Below, piece by piece: positions 1-8,502 of a stretch of DNA of 64,000 nucleotides (position 1 is its first letter; every line of letters begins with the position of its first letter). The DNA comes from Lachnospiraceae bacterium (GTDB lineage Bacteria; Bacillota; Clostridia; Lachnospirales; Lachnospiraceae). A program made the position numbers and the translations under genes. Where the stretch lies: contig JAEDFR010000002.1 of NCBI GenBank assembly GCA_016297945.1, forward strand, positions 1 through 64,000, read 5' to 3'. The notes under the pieces are model-generated. The model saw only the letters and a program-made list of their open reading frames with translations, was not told the origin of the DNA and ran no database searches.

Positions 1-72
1 GTACTGCTACGTTGTCATCCAAGTGAGAACGCGTCTGTGATAGAATATGCAAATTTCTCAGATACAAAATGA
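1..72 (+). CDS. possible 3' end of an unidentified gene (partial)
   Basis: Frame 1 is open from the window edge to a TGA at 70-72 (23 residues, ending ANFSDTK). The other two forward frames stop within 41 bases. Its position directly before hisB suggests the tail of another histidine-operon gene, but these residues match no family I recognise. It could also be non-coding. Confidence 0.3.
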   Translation, partial: VLLRCHPSENASVIEYANFSDTK

Positions 73-99
73 TAGAAAGAAAACTTAAGAGGTAATCAT

Positions 100-690
100 A
101 TGGAAAGAACAGCAAGTATCAAACGTACAACAAAAGAGACTGATATCTCCCTTTCCCTGAATTTGGATGGCACGGGTGATTTTGAAATATCAACGGGAAT
201 AGGATTTTTTGATCATATGTTATCCGGCTTTGCAAAGCATGGATATTTTGATTTGGACTTAAAAGCAAAGGGCGATTTGGAAGTGGATGGTCACCATACA
301 GTAGAAGACTGCGGCATTGTTTTAGGTAATGCCATCGCAAAAGCGGTTGGTGATAAAAAAGGAATTAACCGATATGGATATTTTGTACTTCCCATGGATG
401 AAACGCTTGTGATTTGTGCAGTTGACTTGTGCGGAAGACCTTATTATTCTTCCGATGTTGTATTCCGGGGAGAAAAGATGGGAGATCTGGACACTCAGTT
501 AATCAAAGAATTTTTCTATTCTGTCTCATATGCTGCAGGCATGAATTTGCATTTTAAACTTTTGTTTGGTGCAAATGACCATCATATCTGTGAGGCTATG
601 TTTAAGGCTTTTGGAAAGGCTCTGGATATGGCTGTTGCATTAGAACCCCGTTGTAAGGATGTGCCCAGTACGAAAGGTGCGTTAGAATAA
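100..690 (+). CDS. hisB: imidazoleglycerol-phosphate dehydratase
   Basis: Histidine biosynthesis enzyme that dehydrates imidazole glycerol phosphate to imidazole acetol phosphate in the cytoplasm. The 196-residue protein is the monofunctional form, with no histidinol-phosphatase domain. The two metal-binding repeats typical of the family are visible: HHTVEDCG at residues 65-72 and HHICEAMFKAFG at 161-172, supplying the His and Glu ligands of the di-manganese site. The ATG at 100 follows an AAGAGGT ribosome binding site at 87-93. hisI begins 12 bases after the stop, so the two are surely co-transcribed at the end of a his operon that extends off the left edge. Identification is secure. Confidence 0.97.
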   Translation: MERTASIKRTTKETDISLSLNLDGTGDFEISTGIGFFDHMLSGFAKHGYFDLDLKAKGDLEVDGHHTVEDCGIVLGNAIAKAVGDKKGINRYGYFVLPMDETLVICAVDLCGRPYYSSDVVFRGEKMGDLDTQLIKEFFYSVSYAAGMNLHFKLLFGANDHHICEAMFKAFGKALDMAVALEPRCKDVPSTKGALE

Positions 691-702
691 GGAATAAAAG
701 AT

Positions 703-1083
703 ATGGAACAAAAAATCAAAGCAAAAACAGAATCCGGAATTGGTAAATTTCAGCCGATTATGCCTTTTTCGGAATTAAAAAAAGGTGCCGACGGACTTGT
801 TTGTGTTGTAGTTCAGGATGATGAAACCAATCAGGTACTTATGGTAGCCTATATGAATGAAGAAGCCTATAACATGACCTGCGAAACCGGACGTATGACG
901 TATTACAGCAGAAGCCGTAATGAATTGTGGATAAAAGGCATGACAAGCGGTCATTTTCAATATATCCAGAGTATCATGATTGATTGTGATAACGATACGA
1001 TTTTGGCAAGGGTAAAACAAATCGGTGCGGCCTGTCATACCGGTAATTTTTCCTGTTTTTACCGAAGTCTGGTTGCAGAATAA
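703..1083 (+). CDS. hisI: phosphoribosyl-AMP cyclohydrolase
   Basis: Opens the purine ring of phosphoribosyl-AMP in the third step of histidine synthesis. The 126 residues cover only the cyclohydrolase domain; the HisE pyrophosphohydrolase domain found fused in many bacteria is absent, so HisE must be encoded elsewhere. Family signatures are present: YYSRSRNELWIKG near residue 67, the metal-binding DCDND at 94-98, and the zinc cysteines C95, C111 (in CHTG) and C118 (in SCFY). It follows hisB by 12 bases and looks like the last his gene, since the next 138 bases lack coding potential. Confidence 0.96.
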   Translation: MEQKIKAKTESGIGKFQPIMPFSELKKGADGLVCVVVQDDETNQVLMVAYMNEEAYNMTCETGRMTYYSRSRNELWIKGMTSGHFQYIQSIMIDCDNDTILARVKQIGAACHTGNFSCFYRSLVAE

Positions 1084-1221
1084 AAGTTTTTTCGTTTTTT
1101 GAAAATCGATTCTTTCATCATTCTCATATTTTCAACCTGTCTGAATATGTTTGTATTAAAGAAACAACATTACTTGTTTTTGGTGTATCAAAGGATTGTA
1201 TGGTTGGAGGGAATGGAACGC

Positions 1222-1653
1222 ATGAATGATACAAAGGCGGTAGAAAACCGGACCGAAAAAATTCTTCGGTTGAAGGAATTTGAAAAAAATAATAAAGTGC
1301 ATATGAACGCACTGTCGGATATTATGGGATATGGAAAGTATTCCGAGCATGATATTTTTGAACATCATAAGAATAATATGTTTTCGGAAGAAAACATGTA
1401 TTCGGAAGATGCAGATTATATGAAAAGAAGTAATCAGACGAGAGATGAAAAGTATGGATTGAAAGCTCGTCTGATTTTTTGTGCTTTTCTATTTGCTGCG
1501 GTTTTACTGGACCGATACGTTTTTTTGCAATTACCGCAAAGCTTTTATCAGAAATTTGACAAAGAAATTCAAATTGATTATTCTGTGTCCGCAATTGATT
1601 TTATAAAGGATATACCGTATACTTTAGATTATGAGAAAACTGGCATTAAATGA
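1222..1653 (+). CDS. small single-pass membrane protein, unknown function
   Basis: A 143-residue protein with no family I recognise. The N-terminal two thirds are hydrophilic and charged. One hydrophobic segment (about residues 83-105, LIFCAFLFAAVLLDRYVFLQL) is followed by a short C-terminal tail, so a cytoplasmic N-terminus and a small external tail are likely. I start it at ATG 1222, ten bases after GGAGGG (1206-1211); an in-frame ATG at 1213 sits too close to that site. Its last 23 bases overlap the radical SAM gene in another frame, which suggests translational coupling. It may serve the radical SAM / RNase G group, but nothing in the sequence states a role. Confidence 0.7.
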   Translation: MNDTKAVENRTEKILRLKEFEKNNKVHMNALSDIMGYGKYSEHDIFEHHKNNMFSEENMYSEDADYMKRSNQTRDEKYGLKARLIFCAFLFAAVLLDRYVFLQLPQSFYQKFDKEIQIDYSVSAIDFIKDIPYTLDYEKTGIK

Positions 1654-3499
1654 TGAAATATTATTAACAATTGAAAAACCGGCGCGTTATATTGGTGGCG
1701 AAGTTAACTCCGTTATGAAGGAGAACAAGGAAGAGTTGATTCGTTTTGTAATGTGTTTTCCGGATGTTTATGAAATTGGAATGTCACATCTGGGCATTCA
1801 GATATTATATGATTTATTGAATTCATATGAAGATGTGTGGTGTGAGCGTGTATACTCACCCTGGATTGATTTAGATGCAATTATGAGAAAGGAACAGATC
1901 CCATTATTTGCATTGGAAAGTCAGGATCCGGTTTCGGATTTTGATTTTATCGGTATTACCCTTCAATATGAGATGTGTTATACCAATATCCTGCAGGTTT
2001 TGGATTTGTCAAATATTCCGATTTTTGCAAAGGAAAGAACCAATGAGCATCCGATTGTCATCGGTGGTGGTCCCTGCGCATACAATCCGGAACCGATTGC
2101 GGCATTTTTTGATCTGTTTTATATTGGCGAAGGAGAGACACAGTACCGCGCATTATTGGATTTATACAAAAACTGTCAAAAAGACGGATATGATCGGATG
2201 GAATTTCTGCATAAGGCTGCACAAATCCCCGGAATCTATTGTCCGATGCTCTATGATGTAACCTATCATGCTGATGGCACGATAAAAGAGTTTTATCCTC
2301 TTTATGATGATATCCCAAAGACTATTATGAAAGAACTGGTAACGGATGTGAATCAGGTTCCTTATCCCAAGAAACCGGTCGTTCCTTTTATCAAAGTGAC
2401 ACAGGATCGAGTTGTTTTGGAAATTCAGCGTGGATGTATCCGTGGGTGCAGATTTTGCCAAGCAGGTCAGCTCTATCGTCCGGTTCGTGAACGCTCTTTG
2501 GACTTTTTAAAAGAGTATGCCATAGATATGCTTGACAATACCGGACACGAAGAAATATCCTTAAGTTCGCTAAGTTCCAGCGATTATTCCCATCTTCCGG
2601 AATTTATGGATTTTCTTATTGAAAAATGTAAGGACAAACATGTCAATATTTCCCTTCCTTCTTTGCGGATTGATGCCTTTTCCTTAGATGTCATGAGTAA
2701 GGTGCAGGATGTAAAAAAAAGCAGTCTGACATTTGCTCCGGAAGCCGGAACACAGCGTATGCGAAATGTCATCAACAAAGGATTGACCGAAGAAGTCATT
2801 CTAAACGGCGCGAGACTTGCATTTGAAGGCGGATGGAATAAGGTAAAATTATATTTTATGCTTGGTCTGCCGACGGAAACCATTGCAGATGTCAAAGGGA
2901 TAGCGGAATTGGCAAACGAAGTTGCTAAGGTGTATTACGAGACGGTTCCGAAAGAAAAGCGTAACGGTAAGGTTCAGATTACTATCAGCACATCCTTTTT
3001 TATTCCTAAGCCGTTTACGCCATTCCAGTGGGCGCCTATGGGATATGCGCAGGAATTTTTGGATAAGGCACATACACTAAAGGATACGGTCTTAGAGCAA
3101 TTAAACAAAAAGAGCATCCGCTATATTTATCATGAAGCAGATGTATCGGTATTAGAAGGTGCTTTTGCACGTGGGGACCGAAAGATTAGTGATGTGATTT
3201 ATAAAGCATACCAAAAAGGCTGTATTTATGATGCTTGGAGCGAGTATTATAAGCAGGATGTTTGGGATGAAGCATTTGAAGAAACCGGACTTAATGTTGA
3301 TTTCTATACGACAAGAGAACGATCTGTGGATGAAGTTCTTCCATGGGATTTCATCAGTTGCGGTGTTGAGAAGTCCTTCTTTATCCGGGAATGGGAAAGA
3401 GCCAAGGCAGAAACTGTGACACCCAATTGTAAGATGCAGTGTCAGGGATGCGGTGCAGCACGTTTTCAAACAGGTATTTGTTTTGATAAGAAGAATTAA
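1631..3499 (+). CDS. B12-binding-like radical SAM protein (TIGR03960 family)
   Basis: A 622-residue radical SAM protein of the uncharacterised family usually paired with a DUF2344 (TIGR03936) protein and RNase G. Residues 1-250 resemble a cobalamin-binding-like domain (EKPARYIGGE at 15-24; IGGGPCAYNPEP at 144-155). The radical SAM domain carries CIRGCRFC with C269, C273 and C276, the ligand triad of the 4Fe-4S cluster that cleaves S-adenosylmethionine. The C-terminus holds another cysteine group (CKMQCQGCG) that may bind a second cluster or zinc. Substrate unknown; the genomic link to RNase G and ribosomal proteins suggests an RNA or ribosome target. The start lacks a clear ribosome binding site and overlaps the upstream gene. 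Confidence 0.9.
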   Translation: MRKLALNDEILLTIEKPARYIGGEVNSVMKENKEELIRFVMCFPDVYEIGMSHLGIQILYDLLNSYEDVWCERVYSPWIDLDAIMRKEQIPLFALESQDPVSDFDFIGITLQYEMCYTNILQVLDLSNIPIFAKERTNEHPIVIGGGPCAYNPEPIAAFFDLFYIGEGETQYRALLDLYKNCQKDGYDRMEFLHKAAQIPGIYCPMLYDVTYHADGTIKEFYPLYDDIPKTIMKELVTDVNQVPYPKKPVVPFIKVTQDRVVLEIQRGCIRGCRFCQAGQLYRPVRERSLDFLKEYAIDMLDNTGHEEISLSSLSSSDYSHLPEFMDFLIEKCKDKHVNISLPSLRIDAFSLDVMSKVQDVKKSSLTFAPEAGTQRMRNVINKGLTEEVILNGARLAFEGGWNKVKLYFMLGLPTETIADVKGIAELANEVAKVYYETVPKEKRNGKVQITISTSFFIPKPFTPFQWAPMGYAQEFLDKAHTLKDTVLEQLNKKSIRYIYHEADVSVLEGAFARGDRKISDVIYKAYQKGCIYDAWSEYYKQDVWDEAFEETGLNVDFYTTRERSVDEVLPWDFISCGVEKSFFIREWERAKAETVTPNCKMQCQGCGAARFQTGICFDKKN

Positions 3500-3536
3500 G
3501 TGATAGATAGAATTTTGAAGAAAGATTGATTACTTT

Positions 3537-4232
3537 ATGAAATACAGAATTAAATTTTCAAAATACAGTTCCATGGTTTTTATTGGTCATCTGGATATGA
3601 TGCGGTATTTTCAAAAGGCCATTCGACGTGCTGGGCTGCCGATTGCTTATTCGACCGGTTTTAGTCCACATCAGATTTTATCCTTTGCCGCGCCGTTGGG
3701 AGTTGGATTGTTTAGTAACGGCGAATATGCCGATTTGGAATTTACAACAGAGGTTAAAACGGCAGAATGTAAAAAGCGCCTGCAGTCCGTGATGGTGGAA
3801 GGTGTCGATATTCTTTCAGTGAAAGTACTTCCAAAGGATGCCGGAAATGCCATGGCAAGTGTTGCGGCTGCTTCTTATACGGTTAAAATCAGAAAAGGAC
3901 ATGAGAGGGATGATTTTTCTTTTACAAAAGAATTTGATCGTTTCATGTCGCAGAATGAAATTTTGATAGAAAAAGAAACGAAGAAAAGCTCCAAAGTTCT
4001 TAATCTGAAAGAGTTTATATTTGATTATAAAGCAGATGCTGATTCAATTTATCTTTTAGTTGATGCCAGCAGTAGCGGCAATATTAAACCGGGACTTGTG
4101 ATGGAAGCATACTATCAGTTTTTGCAAAAAGAACCGGAGGCATTTGAATTTGTCATTACCAGAGAAGAAACCTACACGCGTGACCAAAACGGTCAATTGA
4201 TTTCACTTGATGCAGTTGGTGAGGATTTATAA
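3537..4232 (+). CDS. DUF2344 / TIGR03936 radical SAM-associated protein
   Basis: A 231-residue protein of the DUF2344 family, recognisable by its opening (YRIKFSKYSSMVFIGHLDMMR) and by the segment GLPIAYSTGFSPHQILSFAAPLG. In many bacteria this domain is fused to the C-terminus of the preceding radical SAM protein; here it is a separate gene 37 bases downstream. It has no catalytic motif that I can name and probably works as the partner of the radical SAM enzyme. The stop overlaps the start of the RNase G gene (TAATG), which indicates translational coupling among the three. Confidence 0.88.
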   Translation: MKYRIKFSKYSSMVFIGHLDMMRYFQKAIRRAGLPIAYSTGFSPHQILSFAAPLGVGLFSNGEYADLEFTTEVKTAECKKRLQSVMVEGVDILSVKVLPKDAGNAMASVAAASYTVKIRKGHERDDFSFTKEFDRFMSQNEILIEKETKKSSKVLNLKEFIFDYKADADSIYLLVDASSSGNIKPGLVMEAYYQFLQKEPEAFEFVITREETYTRDQNGQLISLDAVGEDL

Positions 4233-5422
4233 TGGGAGAACAGGTTGTATTTACTAAGATCGGAAATACGAGAGGTTTTTTCGCTATCCGGGATAATATG
4301 CTCAGACTGGCAGATTTTTCTACGGAAAGTACTATGATTCCCGGGAAAATATATGTCGGACGCGTGGCAAATACAGTACAGAATCTGGATGCTTCCTTTG
4401 TAGAATATGAAAAAGGAAAACAGGGCTTTTTACCAAACCCCAAGAAACATCGGGCTGAAGGTATTGAAATCAAAAACGGTATGGTATTACCGGTGCAGTT
4501 AAAGACGGCTCCTTTAAAAACAAAAGAAGCAATGTTAGCTGTAGAGTTATCACTTCCCGGCATTTATTGTGTGGTGACCAATACACCCGGTGGCATCCAT
4601 TTTTCAAAAAAAATCAAAGACACACAAAAAAGTGTTATAAAACAGGCATTAATCGATATCGTTGACGAATCATTTTCTTACATCATTCGATCTAATACGG
4701 CAGCTCTTTTAGAAACCGAACTGGAACTTCTTAAAGATGAACTTTGCAGTTTATCGGAAGAAATGCATCAAATTGTTTTAAAAGCAAAAAGCAGGACTTG
4801 CTTTAGTTGTATCTATGATAAGTCAGATTTTGTGATTCAGTCTTTGTCAAAAATTGATTTTTTAAAGACAGACAGAATTATAACCGATTCGGCAGAAGAA
4901 TATGACTATTTAAAATCCATTCTTCCTTCCTGTATGTCAGAGCATTTGGCTTATCACGATGAAAACCAAAAGCTCCCGCTTTCGTTGCTTTATGAAATAA
5001 AATCCCGGATTCATGGTATGATTTCAAAGAAAGTCTGGTTAAAATCCGGTGGATATCTCGTTGTGGAACCCACCGAGGCTTTGACCGTAATCGATGTGAA
5101 TTCCGGCAAAAACATCCAAAAGATGAGTAAGTCAGAGCTTGTCAGAAAAACAAACTTAGAAGCAGCAGAAATCATTCCTTTTCTTCTCTCTGTTAATAAT
5201 ATCAGTGGCATTGTTGTGGTTGATTTTATTAACACGGCATCGCCAAAAGACGAAGAAGAGTTTATGGAGTTGTTAAAAAAAAGACTTTCCTTAGATTGCA
5301 ACAAAGCCGATGTTGTTGATGTTACCAAGTTGGGCTTGGTGGAAATTACAAGACAAAAGAAAGATGTTTTGCTTTTGTCCAAGATAAAAGAGGCTGAATT
5401 ATATGAAATTATTAAGAATTGA
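4232..5422 (+). CDS. rng: ribonuclease E/G family endoribonuclease
   Basis: Endoribonuclease of the RNase E/G family, expected to cut AU-rich single-stranded RNA and mature rRNA. The 396 residues contain an N-terminal S1-like domain (GKIYVGRVANTVQNLDASF, about residues 37-55) and the DNase I-like catalytic region with the two metal-binding aspartate segments, TVIDVNSGKN and GIVVVDFINTASP. The protein ends soon after TRQKKDVLLL, so the CPxCxG zinc-link that joins RNase E/G protomers is missing, as is any tail beyond it. The NUDIX gene begins 20 bases before its stop, so the end is crowded but shows no sign of a frameshift. Confidence 0.9.
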   Translation: MGEQVVFTKIGNTRGFFAIRDNMLRLADFSTESTMIPGKIYVGRVANTVQNLDASFVEYEKGKQGFLPNPKKHRAEGIEIKNGMVLPVQLKTAPLKTKEAMLAVELSLPGIYCVVTNTPGGIHFSKKIKDTQKSVIKQALIDIVDESFSYIIRSNTAALLETELELLKDELCSLSEEMHQIVLKAKSRTCFSCIYDKSDFVIQSLSKIDFLKTDRIITDSAEEYDYLKSILPSCMSEHLAYHDENQKLPLSLLYEIKSRIHGMISKKVWLKSGGYLVVEPTEALTVIDVNSGKNIQKMSKSELVRKTNLEAAEIIPFLLSVNNISGIVVVDFINTASPKDEEEFMELLKKRLSLDCNKADVVDVTKLGLVEITRQKKDVLLLSKIKEAELYEIIKN

Positions 5423-5975
5423 TAAAAAAGATGGTGGAAGATATCTCAAGAAATATGAACTGGTTTATGAAAATAAAAGTGGTAGAGAAAAGAAATATGA
5501 GATCGTAAGTCATCACGAGATTGACAGTCCTGCGGATTTGGGAAATTCAACAAGCGGTATTTCCATGGCTGTGTTAAAAGACGGAAAGCTTTTGTTACTT
5601 AAAGAATTTCGAATGGGAATCAATAAAGAGATCTATAACTTGTGTGCAGGAATGATTGAGCCCGGAGAAACCATAGAAGACTGTATTCGACGTGAATTAT
5701 ACGAAGAGACAGGTTTGCAGTTGAAACGGATTATTGATATTTTAAATCCGTCTTTTGCCGCCGTGGCCATTTCGGATATCCGAACACAGATTGTTGTATT
5801 GGAAGCAGAAGGCAATATTGAGGATCATACGTCGGAAAATGAAAAGATACAGGCAGCCTTTTATACAAAAGAAGAATGCCGACAATTACTGGATACAGCA
5901 GAGTTTTCCTCTCGCTGTCAGGTTATGGTATATTTCTTTACAAAAAATGCATTTGAACTGCTTGACAATTCATGA
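5403..5975 (+). CDS. NUDIX hydrolase (ADP-ribose pyrophosphatase-like)
   Basis: A 190-residue NUDIX hydrolase. The complete NUDIX box, G-x5-E-x7-RE-x2-EE-x-G, is seen from GMIEPGE through RRELYEETGL (about residues 80-102). The layout (antiparallel N-terminal strands, then the box, then a C-terminal EECRQLL helix) resembles ADP-sugar pyrophosphatases, though the substrate cannot be read from sequence. The start overlaps the end of the RNase G gene by 20 bases. The -35 element of the rplU promoter lies within the last codons of this gene. Confidence 0.85.
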   Translation: MKLLRIDKKDGGRYLKKYELVYENKSGREKKYEIVSHHEIDSPADLGNSTSGISMAVLKDGKLLLLKEFRMGINKEIYNLCAGMIEPGETIEDCIRRELYEETGLQLKRIIDILNPSFAAVAISDIRTQIVVLEAEGNIEDHTSENEKIQAAFYTKEECRQLLDTAEFSSRCQVMVYFFTKNAFELLDNS

Positions 5976-5991
5976 GAATGCATGATATTAT
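5962..5991 (+). promoter_or_regulatory. sigma-A promoter for rplU-prp-rpmA
   Basis: TTGACA at 5962-5967 and TATTAT at 5986-5991 with an 18-base spacer, overlapping the 3' end of the NUDIX gene. It would start transcription near base 5998, about 75 bases before the L21 start codon. Confidence 0.75.
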
Positions 5992-5995
5992 ACTA

Positions 5996-6072
5996 CGGTA
6001 TGCCGCATGACGAGGTAAAAGTATGTCTTCTGATATCACCGAAGTCAGCGAGTAATTAGTAGGAGGTGCCTT
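5996..6072 (+). promoter_or_regulatory. probable L21 leader (ribosomal protein autoregulatory leader)
   Basis: A roughly 75-base untranslated leader between the promoter and rplU, with short self-complementary parts such as CTGATATCACCGAAGTCAG (CTGA/TCAG). Many Firmicutes carry a structured L21 leader here. Position and length fit, but I identify it by context and not by a covariance match. It ends in the rplU ribosome binding site AGGAGGTG. Confidence 0.5.
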
Positions 6073-6378
6073 ATGTACGCAATTATTGCAACAGGTGGAA
6101 AGCAGTACAAAGTTTCCGAAGGTGACATCGTTAAAATTGAAAAATTAGATGTTGAAGATGGAAGTACTGTAACATTTGACCAGGTTCTTGCAGTAAGTGA
6201 TAACGGCTTAAAGGTTGGCGCTGACGTTGCTTCATCTACAGTTACAGCAACTGTTATGGGTCAGGGTAAAGGCAAAAAAGTTATCGTTTACAAATATAAG
6301 AGAAAATCAGGTTATCACAAGAAAAATGGTCATAGACAAGCATACACTCAGGTTAAAATTGAGAAAATTAATGCTTAA
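6073..6378 (+). CDS. rplU: 50S ribosomal protein L21
   Basis: Large-subunit ribosomal protein of 101 residues, the usual length. It opens MYAIIATGGKQYKV and ends with the basic YKRKSGYHKKNGHRQ segment that contacts 23S rRNA, both diagnostic. A strong AGGAGGTG site precedes the ATG by a few bases. First gene of the L21-Prp-L27 operon, which has its own promoter upstream and a terminator after rpmA. Confidence 0.98.
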   Translation: MYAIIATGGKQYKVSEGDIVKIEKLDVEDGSTVTFDQVLAVSDNGLKVGADVASSTVTATVMGQGKGKKVIVYKYKRKSGYHKKNGHRQAYTQVKIEKINA

Positions 6379-6394
6379 TTTAAAGGTGGCATAA

Positions 6395-6724
6395 ATGACA
6401 GCCATAAAGATTTTTTGCGATAAGTCATCCCATGTTGTGAAAGGATTTGAGGTATCCGGACATGCCAAAAGTGCTGAATACGGACGTGATATTGTATGTG
6501 CATCCGTTTCTGTTTTGGCAGTGAATACTCAAAATGCAATCGAGAAATTTTGCCAGGATTCTTTTGAACAGAAATGTGATGAAGAGACCGGCTATATGAA
6601 ATTTCTGATAAAAGATACTCCTTCACATGATGCCAGTCTGCTTTTAGCCTCTGCATATTTGGGATTTGAGGGTATCGCAGAAGAATACGATAATTTTGTT
6701 ACATTGAGAATCAAGGAGGTGTAA
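6395..6724 (+). CDS. prp: ribosomal-processing cysteine protease Prp
   Basis: A 109-residue cysteine protease of the Prp (YsxB/DUF464) family that removes the N-terminal extension of ribosomal protein L27 in Firmicutes. The catalytic pair is visible as H23 in SGHAKSAEYG and C35 in DIVCASVS. It sits between rplU and rpmA, the canonical place. The substrate motif is present in the next gene, so enzyme and target are both accounted for. Confidence 0.95.
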   Translation: MTAIKIFCDKSSHVVKGFEVSGHAKSAEYGRDIVCASVSVLAVNTQNAIEKFCQDSFEQKCDEETGYMKFLIKDTPSHDASLLLASAYLGFEGIAEEYDNFVTLRIKEV

Positions 6725-6729
6725 TACCC

Positions 6730-7014
6730 ATGTTAAAAATGAACCTTCAATTTTTCGCTCATAAAAAAGGTGTGGGCTCTACAAAGAACGGTAGAGATTC
6801 CGAATCTAAGAGATTAGGTGCGAAAAGAGCTGACGGACAGTTTGTAAAAGCCGGAAACATTTTATATAGACAGCGTGGAACCAAAATTCATCCCGGTGTT
6901 AATGTAGGAAAAGGCGGAGATGATACATTATTCGCTTTAGTTGATGGCGTATTAAGATTCGAAAGAAAAGGAAGAGATAAAAAACAGGCTTCCGTATATC
7001 CGGTAGAAGACTAA
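6730..7014 (+). CDS. rpmA: 50S ribosomal protein L27 with cleavable N-terminus
   Basis: Large-subunit protein of 94 residues whose mature N-terminus reaches the peptidyl transferase centre. The translated protein begins with an extension ending in NLQFFA, followed by HKKGVGSTKNGRDS, the normal mature start. This is the recognised Prp cleavage site (after FFA), found in Firmicutes and relatives. The start at 6730 is eight bases after AGGAGGTG (6714-6721); an ATG at 6739 would shorten but not remove the extension. A terminator follows 14 bases after the stop. Confidence 0.98.
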   Translation: MLKMNLQFFAHKKGVGSTKNGRDSESKRLGAKRADGQFVKAGNILYRQRGTKIHPGVNVGKGGDDTLFALVDGVLRFERKGRDKKQASVYPVED

Positions 7015-7027
7015 TTCGATGAAAGTG

Positions 7028-7062
7028 AGAGCTTCAAACCACGCGGTTTGAGGCTCTTTTTA
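7028..7062 (+). terminator. Rho-independent terminator after rpmA
   Basis: Twelve-base-pair stem (GAGCTTCAAACC with GGTTTGAGGCTC, one G-T pair), a four-base ACGC loop and a T run. It closes the L21-Prp-L27 operon. Confidence 0.92.
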
Positions 7063-7215
7063 TTCTCATAAAAACGGATTAACATTTGTTACATTTGTTA
7101 ATAATGATGATATGATGTGTTCGTGGATTGCGAGAATTGCGTAGTAATGGAGAAATCCAAATACATCTTATGCAATTAATAGTCGTTTTATTTAAGATGC
7201 AAAGAGGAGTAATAT

Positions 7216-8502
7216 ATGTTTGCAGATAGAGCTAAAATCTATGTCAGAAGTGGAAAAGGCGGAGACGGACATGTGTCGTTCCGTCGTGAAAAATATGTGC
7301 CAAACGGTGGCCCTGACGGCGGTGATGGAGGTGATGGAGGCAGTGTAATTGTCGAAATCGATGAAGGATTAAATACACTGACTGACTTCAGGCACATCAG
7401 AAAATACTGTGCAGAGCATGGTGAACAGGGTGGAAAAAGAAACTGCAGAGGTAAAAATGGTAAAGACATTGTCATTAAGGTACCCGAAGGCACTGTTTTA
7501 AAAGAAGAAGAAAGCGGTAAGATTATTGCTGATATGTCCGGCGATAACAGAAGGATTGTTTTACTTACCGGCGGAAAAGGCGGTAACGGAAATCAGCACT
7601 ATGCTACAAGCACCATGCAGGCTCCCAAATATGCCCAACCCGGACAACCGGCAAAGGAATTAAATATTCTGATGGAATTAAAAGTCATCGCAGATGTTGG
7701 TCTGGTTGGTTATCCGAATGTCGGAAAATCCACGTTATTAAGTCGTGTAACAAATGCGCGTCCAAAAGTTGCCAATTATCATTTTACAACCTTAAATCCG
7801 CATCTTGGTGTCGTAGATTTAGAAGGCGGCGGTTTTGTAATTGCCGATATTCCCGGACTGATTGAAGGTGCATCGGAAGGTGTTGGTCTCGGACATGAGT
7901 TTTTACGTCATATAGAAAGAACACGTGTCATCATCCATATGGTGGATGCCGCAGGAACGGAAGGTCGAAATCCTATTGAGGATGTTTATACCATCAACAA
8001 AGAATTGGAAGCATATAATGTGGACATTGCACATCGTCCGCAGGTCATTGCAGCCAACAAAATTGATGCAATTTATGAGGGCGCAGAAGATCCGATTGCT
8101 GCACTGAAGGCCGAATTTGAGCCGAAAGGGATAAAAGTATTTCCAATATCAGGCGTAACCGGACAGGGCTTAAATGAGCTGTTATATGCAGTAAAAGGTA
8201 TGCTGGATGAGATTGATGAGCCACCGATTGTGTTTGAATCGGAAATTAATCCGGATGAAATGTTTATTTCGGGAAATGAGCCTTTTGAAGTATATTATGA
8301 TGAGGAAGAAAATGAGTACGTGGTAGAAGGACCACGTATTGAAAAAATGCTTGGTTATACAAATCTGGATAGCGAAAAAGGGTTTGCCTTTTTCCAACGA
8401 TTTATGAAAGAAAATGAGATTTTAGACAAGCTCGAAGCATTAGATATCAAAGAAGGCGACACCGTACGGTTGTATGGGTTAAAATTTGATTATTACAAAT
8501 AA
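7216..8502 (+). CDS. obgE: GTPase ObgE/CgtA
   Basis: Essential GTPase that acts in late assembly of the 50S subunit and in stress signalling. The 428-residue protein shows all three Obg parts: the glycine-rich Obg fold (residues 1-158, with GGPDGGDGGDGG at 31-42), the G domain (P-loop GYPNVGKS at about 165-172, DIPG at 211-214, NKID near 275) and a C-terminal OCT domain (about 350-428). It follows rpmA as in most Firmicutes but is separated by a terminator and 200 bases. A possible promoter (TTACAT, 16 bases, TATGAT) lies near 7090-7117. Confidence 0.97.
   Translation: MFADRAKIYVRSGKGGDGHVSFRREKYVPNGGPDGGDGGDGGSVIVEIDEGLNTLTDFRHIRKYCAEHGEQGGKRNCRGKNGKDIVIKVPEGTVLKEEESGKIIADMSGDNRRIVLLTGGKGGNGNQHYATSTMQAPKYAQPGQPAKELNILMELKVIADVGLVGYPNVGKSTLLSRVTNARPKVANYHFTTLNPHLGVVDLEGGGFVIADIPGLIEGASEGVGLGHEFLRHIERTRVIIHMVDAAGTEGRNPIEDVYTINKELEAYNVDIAHRPQVIAANKIDAIYEGAEDPIAALKAEFEPKGIKVFPISGVTGQGLNELLYAVKGMLDEIDEPPIVFESEINPDEMFISGNEPFEVYYDEEENEYVVEGPRIEKMLGYTNLDSEKGFAFFQRFMKENEILDKLEALDIKEGDTVRLYGLKFDYYK

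Noticed and set aside
1099..1221. N-terminal 41 residues of the longer reading of the small membrane protein
   Set aside because: No ribosome binding site at the upstream start; a strong GGAGGG precedes ATG 1222 instead.
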